64,000 nt of DNA from Haberlea rhodopensis (taxonomy: Eukaryota > Streptophyta > Magnoliopsida > Lamiales > Gesneriaceae), in assembly GCA_907163345.1 (NCBI GenBank), contig CAJQUN010000524.1:124001-188000 (forward strand), in the 5' to 3' direction. Positions within the stretch are counted from its first letter, which is position 1. Each line of letters opens with the position of its first letter. A program made the position numbers and the translations under genes. The notes under the pieces are model-generated. The model saw only the letters and a list, made by a program, of their open reading frames with translations. It searched no databases and was not told the origin of the DNA. Shown here one piece after another: positions 56,800 to 64,000 of the stretch.

Positions 56800-57184
56800 G
56801 AGCTCAGCCCTGGTCACGCCAGGAGCATGGGCATGCGACCTGCCTCAGGAGCAAGAGCTCAGCCCTGGTCACGCCAGGAGCATGGGCATGCGACCTGCCT
56901 CAGGAGCAAGAGCTCAGCCCTGGTCACGCCAGGAGCATGGGCATGCGACCTGCCTCAGGAGCACGAGCTCAGCCCTGGTCACGCCAGGAGCATGGGTGTG
57001 CGACCTACCTCAGGAGCAAGAGCTCAGCCCTGGTCACGCCAGGAGCATGGGCATGCGACCTGCCTCAGGAGCAAGAGCTCAGCCCTGGTCACACCAGGAG
57101 CATGGGCATGCGACCTGCCACAGGAGCACGAGCTCAGCCCTGGTTACGCCAGGAGCATGGGTGTGCAACCTATCTCTGGAGCAC
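56800..57184 (+). repeat. 55-bp tandem array, 7 copies
   Basis: Units start GAGCTCAGCCCTGGT at 56800, 56855, 56910, 56965, 57020, 57075 and 57130. Copies are nearly identical. All three forward frames stay open through the array (ORFs of 167-235 codons), because the unit has no stop codon in any of these frames. Spacer-free adjacency rules out a CRISPR-type layout. Confidence 0.9.
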
Positions 57185-57560
57185 GGTTCAGGCGAGCATT
57201 CTTCGCTCATATTTATTATCTCTGGAGCTCAGTTCAGAGCAAGCGAGCAGACTTCGCCCCTATTTATTATCTTTGGAGCTCGGTTCAGGCGAGCATTCTT
57301 CGCTCCTATTTGTTATCTCTGGAGCTCAGTTCAGATCAGGCGAGCACACTTCGCCCCTCTTTATTATCTCTGGAGCTCAAATTAGGCGAGCATTCTTCGC
57401 TCCTATTTGTTATCTCTGGAGCTCGGTTCATATCAGGTGAGCACACCTCACCCATTTATTATATCTGGAGCTTAGTTTGGATCAGGCGAACATCATTTGC
57501 TCCACATACCTATTACCTCTGGAGCTTAGTTTAGTCGAGCATCATTTGCATATATTTATC
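57185..57560 (+). repeat. Second array of about 46-64-bp units
   Basis: Units around CTCTGGAGCTCAGTTCAG and GGCGAGCATTCTTCGCTCC, more diverged than the 55-bp array and decaying to the right. Confidence 0.7.
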
Positions 57561-57910
57561 CGATATAGCTCAAATCAGCTCAGATGAGCTTTATTTGCTC
57601 CGTATTACCTCTGGTGCCCGATCGGGCTTATCTGCTCAGCTCAGGATTCTACTGATGCTGGAAATCAAACAAGTTTCATTGGCATCGTATATTTTTCATC
57701 GCTGGGGCTTGAGATTTCTATTAATTATGGAGCTTGGGATGCTTAATATTCATAAAGCCAATGTTATTAGCACCGCATGTTTATTCATCACGGAGCTCGA
57801 CTATATCTCATATTCCCGTAGAAGTAAACAGCAGGGGCACTAGGAACAGGTCGGTTAAACATTTAACGAACTTCTGGTCTTCGACGTCAGTCCGACTAGG
57901 AGGGGGGACT

Positions 57911-58413
57911 TGTGATACCCATCTATGGAGGATCGATCTACCTAACGGGTTTTAACCGACCCAATCTAATTTAGCAAGGAGTTGTAGGGTTTTGGAAGAC
58001 ATCTATATTGTCGGGATAAACATGGATCTAGTTGCCATATACAATACTATTTCATATTGACTAGAACTCTTCTCCCAGATTGACTAGAACTCTACAATTA
58101 TAGATTGACTAGAACTCTTATTCTATATTGATTGAGACTCTATCTCTACATCTATAAATAGAGGGCACCTAACCTCATTCAGGTACGTTCAATTACGCAA
58201 TACTTACACGCTATTCCTACAATTTCAATACTTTTTCTATTGAAACATATACTGACTTGAGCGTCGGAGTGTCTTCGCCTACGTTCGGAGTCATCTTATC
58301 CTTTTTCTTTGATATACAGAGATACATTGGGAGCGGTTCAATTCAGTTTATAGAAGATAAATCGTTTGTTGCATCATCGCACGACATCTATTAAGGATCA
58401 CACTTTTTGGTGA

Positions 58414-58419
<6 letters not shown>
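57911..58419 (+). repeat. 3' LTR of deleted Tat-like element
   Basis: Starts TGTGATACCCATCTATGG; TATA box near 58141; right end estimated. Confidence 0.55.

Positions 58420-58463
<44 letters not shown>
58419..58463. repeat. (TA)n microsatellite
   Basis: About 22 perfect TA units. Confidence 0.95.
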
Positions 58464-58466
<3 letters not shown>

Positions 58467-59865
58467 AAATGCAAGCTAATTTAATAATGATGGTATTGAC
58501 CTTAGTTTACGTTTAAGAATAATTTGTTAATAATAAAATATCTACTTAGTTTGACACACAAAAAAAAACTAAATATACTTTACTTCGGGACTTTTGGCAG
58601 CCTGTATGGCTGTGTTCCCTCGAACCATTTTTCTTTTCCTTTCAAAGTTTCAGGTTAATTTTATTAGTTTTTTTTTTGTTGGGAAATAAACGGCATATGT
58701 TACATGCTTTCATGACATAACAAATATGACCAATTGACACACATTTGGTTAGCTTCTCATATCAATATGTCGCTTAATACATGATTATCTACTAAACTTT
58801 GTTTAAGGAAATAAAATTACACATATACTTATAATTATAACTTTTGATCTTGTGGTAAACGCTTAATCATAATATTTTTTATACGTAAGTTGTAGAAGGT
58901 GATTTATAATGTCATATAATTATTTTTGGGATTTAAATTTTTTTGATACAATTTTCATTTTGCTAATTTTCAATAATAGTACTTAAAACTAGACGCGTCA
59001 AATTAAAGCAACGTGTTTGTGTGTGTATATGCCATATATAGTGTAGTAATAGTTACAATTATTCAACAAAATAGTTACAATTGGAGAAAATCAAATAAAA
59101 TCGGAATTCAAGCTTCCCGACTTTATCGCAATGAATAAGAGCTCATATCCACTTTGGACAGAATTGAGTTTGAGTCGTATTTAGCGTAAAAAATGACTTA
59201 GCCGCTCCTCACTAAAAAAAATCAAAATTCAATAACTAATTACGAGTTAAGACTACATAAATTGGTTGCCAATTTATGGTAAAATAAAATACTCTATTTA
59301 TAATTATTAAACACAAGACTTCTAATTTCAATTAAAATCTATGTTGCACGGACACTCCTTAAAATCACTTGGTACAGTGTCGGATACTTCTCGGACACCG
59401 ATACTTCTTAGACACTCATCATACACGTGTCGGACACGCCACAGGGCGTGTCCATTATTTTATTAATAAAATAAAATCGGACACCTATGTCGGACACTCC
59501 TCTCAAAATCGAACACCCATGTAGGACATGGCTGATGGGTGTGTCCGGGCCGTGTCCGACACAAAAATGACATTTTTGGGTGATATTTTACAATTTGAAA
59601 AGTTTTTGGCTTAAATGAAATTTAGAGTTATTACTTAAACTCTATTTAATTGAAGTAATATACATTTGTTGTTAATATGAGTGATTCTATGATGATTTAA
59701 GTGACATACATTTATATATATTATTTTTGAATTTAGTAATAATATTTTTAGTGTATATTTTATTTGCACGTATTTGTTAAACTTTATATTAATTAAAGTT
59801 ATATGTATTTGGTATTAATATGAGTGATATTATGATGATTCCAGCGACATGCATTAATTTATATG
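58464..59865. other. Intergenic DNA with a GTGTCGGACAC-rich block
   Basis: 59345-59570 contains many copies of GTGTCGGACAC-like words in both orientations; it is probably the end of an old DNA transposon. The remainder is AT-rich without genes. Confidence 0.45.
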
Positions 59866-60743
59866 TGTTATGTGAATATCCTCCTTGGCATCGCCATGTG
59901 TACATGCAAAACAAATACAAATATAATAGTAATCTCAAAAGGATATCGAGTCCAGCTCATATCTGCTGTTTTCTCAATCTAAGTCACGGAGAATCCAAGG
60001 TAAAGGCTGGAAGGTGTCGACAACACCCAACACCAAAGTTCTGCCAGAACCACCAAGCACACAACAAGGAGCATACGACCAGAACCATCAGTCACCACCA
60101 GAACCAGAAACCTCGCCAAGCTACACCAAGCGTACACAACACTACCAAGCTACCCCTAACGCACACATCACTCGCCAACAGAGCCCCAAGCGCACACAAC
60201 ACTCACGGCCAGAGCCAAAACACAAGGCCAGAGCACCACTCTACACCGAAGCGCACACAGCACTCACCGGCAAGAAGCACAAGCGCACACAACACTCACG
60301 TCCAGAAGCACAAGCGCACACAGCACTCGTTCGAACCACACAACCACACATCACTCACCAACACCAAACCACCGAACGGAAAGAACCACCGAACGAACAG
60401 AACCTCGTACCACCCAACCAAGCGCACAAAGCACTCAGAACACGAGAACACCAAATGCACACAGCACTCGGAACACGCCTCACCAGAACCACTCACCAAT
60501 GCCAAACCACCGAACCCAGAACTGGTGATAGGGAGGCGCACGTACAGGGTGAAGGAGAGGGGAGCGAACATATAGTGTGAGAGAAGAAAGGGATGAGGCG
60601 AATAAACTAGTTCAAAGGAGAAGAGAGGCGGGTGTATGGAGTAGAGGAATAAAAGGAGGCTCACAGACACTAAAATTTAGGTTAATTAAATGGTTAATGG
60701 GCTAACTAATTGGGGGTTAAATAATTGGGCCACAAACCCAACA
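59866..60743 (-). repeat. 3' LTR of copia element
   Basis: On the plus strand begins TGTTATGTGAATATCC and ends CCACAAACCCAACA, like 28437-29172. About 60120-60480 is built of GCGCACACAACACTCAC-type short repeats. The long plus-strand ORFs here (251 and 188 codons) come from that composition. Confidence 0.8.
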
Positions 60744-60996
60744 AATCTCCACCTTGGCCCAATACCGATTTCTCTTCAGACGTAGGGAAAACACACAAGC
60801 AGGCATCATCATCGCCATATGGTCCTCACAATACACGAAGTAATTGTGTGGACCAAGTTCCTGTCAAAACAAAAAGTAAAGACAAGGAAAATAATAACAA
60901 GCACACACCAAGTTAAAATGGAAAGTAACCAGGGTAATAGTTTTGTAACGAGCACACATCAGGTTATAAAACACTAACCAATGGACTAAACATGCA

Positions 60997-61629
60997 TTAA
61001 TCACCAGTATCAAATTTTAAAATTTTTAAACATGATTGAAACATACTAAGGGACAAACACTTAGTACACATATCAGCAGGATTAAACACACAACCTTTGA
61101 GTTTAACACCTACAGAACACTCAGAAAAACTCAAGTCATAATGCACAGAATGGTCCAAGTATCTCAACAGCCATTTAACAGCATTCCAATGCACCATGAC
61201 CGGGTTAGACATATACCTACTTAAGCAACTAACATCATAAGCTATATCATGCCTAATATTAACCATCAAATACATAACAGATCTTATAGCATTTGAATAA
61301 GACACATTCTTCATAGAATCAAAGTCAAAATCAAATTTAGGTCATTGATCTTTACTCAACACAAAATGAGTAGCTAATGACACATTAGCAGGCTTAGCAT
61401 CAGTGAAATCTACACCTTCTTTTTCAGTAAAACATTTAGACACAAGTCTAGCTTTGAACCTAACAGAATCATTTTCATTCTTAACCTTAAACAACCATTT
61501 GCAGTCAACATAACAATTAACATGTATAGGAACAAGAATCCAAGTATGATTCACAATCAAAGAATGCATTTCTTCTTTCATAGTGCAAAACCAGTCGTTA
61601 ACATCTTTTTATTTCAAAGCTTCATTGTA
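60997..61629 (-). pseudogene. Copia reverse transcriptase / RNase H, internally deleted
   Basis: From 61629 the minus strand reads DVNDWFCTMKEEMHSLIVNH, then CKWLFKVKNENDSVRFKARL, the N-terminus of copia RT. At about 61395 it jumps from EGVDFTD to AKPANVSLATHFVLSKDQ, which belongs near the RT/RNase H boundary, so the RT core with its YxDD site is gone. 61314-61100 continues with NIRHDIAYDVSCLSRYMSNP and HWNAVKWLLRYL. A second deletion near 61095 removes most of RNase H and joins the far C-terminus (NPADMCTKCLS). The last frame ends at 60997. Confidence 0.8.
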
Positions 61630-61634
61630 GGTTT
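61630..61634. repeat. Target-site duplication GGTTT (left)
   Basis: Matches GGTTT at 63025-63029. Confidence 0.9.
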
Positions 61635-63024
61635 TGTTGGAATCGAAGAGGGGGGGTGAATGAGATTCCTTGGCTACTTTAGCTTTTTAAAATGAGTTTG
61701 AAAAATAAAATAGTTTTGCGCTTTGCGGAAGCCTTTAGTCAATCGATAAATAAAACGAATAAGTAAATAAATGCGTAAAGGAATAATGCGGTAAATGACA
61801 AGGATATTTGTTATAGAAGTTCGGCGATGAATCGCCTACGTCTCCTCTTCCCGGTTAGATAACCTCCAACCGAGGTTCCACTAGAACAATTGGTCTTGGC
61901 CTTTTGGGCTCCAAGTTAGCCACACAACAACTCTTCCCGAGTTACAACGCTCTTCCCGAGCACATTACTCTTCCCGAGTACACAAGCTCTTCCCGAGCAC
62001 AATACTCTTCCCGAGTATACAAAGCTCTTCCCGAGCTACCAACACTCTTCACGAGTCTTCTTGGCCTTAAGGGCTCCAAGGATAGCCACACACTTGCACC
62101 AACTAGACTAGTTGATGACTTTACAATTTTCCAACTTGCTTTGGTGTTGGAGGACCTTTACAATGAATTAAACCAACAAACACCTTCACGGTGTACTCAC
62201 ACGAAGAAACACAAGCTCTAACAAAGAAGAGAATCACAAACTCCAATACAACAACAATGTATGGAGATCGTAATATAATTTGAAACAATAATTGATCAAG
62301 ACTTTGTATGAGTTGTAGGCTTGTTCCTTAGCTTCAAAATGCTCTAAAGCATCCATATTTATAGTGTAGAAGGCCTCCAAGGCTCATACTAGCCGTTGCT
62401 ACTCATAAGGCTGAAATCATTCCTCGATCGCCTCGGACATCGCCTCAGGCGATCACCATCGCCGCGCCCCAACGGTCACCAAAAAACACGCATCGCCTCA
62501 GGCGATCCGGAGCAAAAATCAAGGCCGTAGCCTCAGCATGTCCAAAATCTTCATCGCCTCAAACGAACTCCAGATCGCCTCAGGCTTTCGTGCCATCGCC
62601 TCGGGCGTTCAGCCCATCGCCTCGGGCGATCTCCCTGCGCGCATGCCCGCGCCATGCCTCGGCGTCACTTCAGTCGATGTGCTGGGCGAAGTGCCAAATG
62701 GTTGCCATCGCCTCAGGCGTTGGTCACCATCGCCTGGGGCGATCTTCCTCGCATGCTCGCCTAGCCATCGCCTCTGTCGATGTGCATGGCGATGCCCCTC
62801 CTGGCATCCATCGCCTGGGGCGATGATCACCATCGCCTGGGGCGATCCAGGCCAGAATATGCACACTTGATTTTCTTCAATCCAAACCACGTTTCATCAC
62901 TTAATCTGCACACTAAGTAGATGCATTAGTATAACAAACACAAGTTTTGTTGATCATCAAAACTCAAAGATTGACCGGGGATAATTTAACGCATTAAACG
63001 CAACCATGCGTTTAAGGCTCAACA
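61635..63024 (-). mobile_element. Sirevirus-like solo LTR
   Basis: 1390 bp, begins TGTTGGAATCGAAG and ends AAGGCTCAACA, flanked by GGTTT. Same family as the LTRs of 29263-42411, with more substitutions. It has CTCTTCCCGAG units (61930-62060) and GATCGCCTCAGGCGATC palindromes (62420-62850). It lies inside the copia pol. Confidence 0.9.
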
Positions 63025-64000
63025 GGTTTTACGTTCATAGTTATCAATTGATTCAAACACATTGAACACATAAGAAGCAAGGTCAAAGTCACTTAGCTTA
63101 GCAGGTTGTCTTATGTTTCTCCTAGCCCTATCTCTAGTCAATTGATAATCATGCAAATCTTCTTGTTCATCAGCAACCAATTCAACATGCACAACATGTT
63201 CATGTTCATGTTCAACAACAATATCATGATTTTCAGGCATTTCATGAATCTCAGGTTCATTAATAGGCAAGTCCACATGATTTTCAGCAAAGGGCACATT
63301 GTTATCATTAACAGGAAGCACACCAAGCAAAAGCTCCACCTTGCTAGGAGTAGCACTGGACTCAGACTCAGCAACAGGCAGAAGGAAGCAAGCAAGGCAT
63401 TTCAGACTCATTGAAATTACATCCCTACTTATAATGTTTTTAATACCAGGTTCACTTCTTAGCCATAGTTTATATCCCTTAACTCCCTCGGGATAACCTA
63501 GATAGACACACTTAGTATATCTAGGTTCAAGTTTATCACCTTTCACATGCACAAAAGCAGAGCAACCAAACACTTTAAGATTAGAAAAATCAAGTTCTTT
63601 ACCAACAAAAACAGATTCATGACACAAACCATTTAAAGGCACAGAAGGAGATCTATTGATCAAGTAAGCAGATGTCACAACAGCTGCACCCCAAAACTTC
63701 TTTGAGAGGCCAGAAGATGCAAGCATACTTCTAACTTTCTCAATGAGAGTCTTATTCATCATCTCAGCCACACCATTTTGCTGAGGGGTATAGGGAACAG
63801 TCTTGTGCCTTTGAATCCCAGATTCATTGCACAAATTGTCAAACAAATAATTACAGAACTCCAAGCTATTATCAGTCCAAAGTTTCTTAATCTTTTTACC
63901 AGTTAGGTTCTCAATTAAAGTCTTCCAATTTTGAAACTTTTCCAAAGCATCTGATTTATTTTTCATTAGAAAAACCCATACTTTTCAAGAGAAGTCATCA
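63025..64000 (-). pseudogene. Copia integrase core and linker
   Basis: The minus strand reads KKIKKLWTDNSLEFCNYLFD (second catalytic Asp in TDN), then YTPQQNGVAEMMNKTLIEKV (catalytic Glu), then FWGAAVVTSAYLINRSPS and VFGCSAFVHVKGDKLEPR, followed by an acidic linker toward RT. The Arg usually after the catalytic Glu is Met. A TGA at 63985-63987 breaks the frame upstream of MKNKSD, where the family has Arg. The region ends at the solo LTR. The intact enzyme would insert element cDNA into the genome. Confidence 0.85.

Larger units (their letters stand above)
56600..58419 (+). mobile_element. Deleted Tat-like gypsy element with tandem-repeat interior
   Basis: The first about 82 bp (56600-56681, TCTATGGAGGATCGATCTAC) match the start of the right LTR at 57911. 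The right LTR is preceded by the purine tract AGGAGGGGGGACT, has a TATA box (CTATAAATAGAGG near 58141) and the CTTGAGCGTCGGAG block shared with the element at 13601. The left LTR is cut short. The interior is entirely tandem repeats and GAGCTC-rich units. The right end at about 58419 is estimated. Confidence 0.6.
59866..64000 (-). mobile_element. Copia element with deleted RT, interrupted by a solo LTR (5' end outside window)
   Basis: From right to left on the minus strand: integrase region, solo LTR insertion, RT N-terminus, joined RT C-terminus, joined RNase H tail, polypurine tract (AAGGTGGAGATT at about 60744-60755), 3' LTR. The LTR family is that of the solo LTR at 28437. Stops, deletions and the insertion disable it. 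Confidence 0.85.

Noticed and set aside
56748..57534. Three plus-strand ORFs of 167-235 codons
   Set aside because: They are frames of the same 55-bp tandem repeat; all forward frames are open for compositional reasons.
59820..60580. Two long overlapping plus-strand ORFs (251 and 188 codons) rich in His, Thr and Pro
   Set aside because: They lie inside a copia LTR and follow from its CACACA-type short repeats; no domain, and the real element is on the other strand.

Overview
This window is repeat-dominated nuclear DNA from a flowering plant, probably a eudicot. The evidence is AT-rich sequence, plant Ty1/copia and Ty3/gypsy LTR retrotransposons (Athila-like, Sirevirus-like, Tat/Retand-like and Tekay-like by sequence character), MULE transposase joined to a plant mobile domain, hAT and Tourist-like elements, and host exon fragments matching plant fumarase and pyruvate decarboxylase. 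I see no intact cellular gene. Almost all recognisable coding sequence is defective transposon protein.

Layout. 1-2723: 3' end of an Athila-like element (+). 2724-7720: AT-rich intergenic DNA with a candidate hAT-like MITE and two candidate terminal exons of an unidentified minus-strand gene. 7726-10857: old, internally deleted copia element (-) with TSD CAAAG. 10863-13595: intergenic. 13601-23619: Tat-like gypsy element (+) without pol, full of tandem repeats and split by two large Tekay-like solo LTRs (15418-17671, TSD ATGTT; 18879-21330, TSD GAGTA). 24170-24266: Tourist-like MITE. 25064-28040: a pyruvate decarboxylase fragment and a fumarase exon on the same strand, separated by a very young gag-only copia element (25267-27722, TSD CATGA). 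28437-29172: solo LTR (TSD GCGGC). 29263-42411: gag-only Sirevirus-like element (-) with TSD CCCTT, whose 3' LTR was split by an Athila-like element (29846-37819, -, TSD CTCAC). 43321-44770 and about 46690-51260: two MULE relics; the second carries a plant mobile domain after a gutted transposase. 46160-46511: LINE fragment. 52241-54550: gypsy relic with an antisense ORF. 55284-56104: hAT relic with 8-bp TSD. 56600-58419: deleted Tat-like element with a 55-bp tandem array. 59866-64000: copia element (-) lacking the RT core, interrupted by a Sirevirus-like solo LTR (61635-63024, TSD GGTTT).

How the parts relate. The complete LTR elements here all lack an intact pol, so if they moved they used enzymes from elsewhere. 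Nesting and LTR similarity give an order: the Tat-like element and the 7.7-10.9 kb copia element are old, the Sirevirus-like element is younger, and the Athila-like element inside it and the 25.3 kb copia element are youngest. Several in-frame stops fit C-to-T change, as expected for methylated, silenced repeats. Element boundaries and TSDs were read directly from the sequence. Family and lineage names rest on recalled motifs, not on searches.
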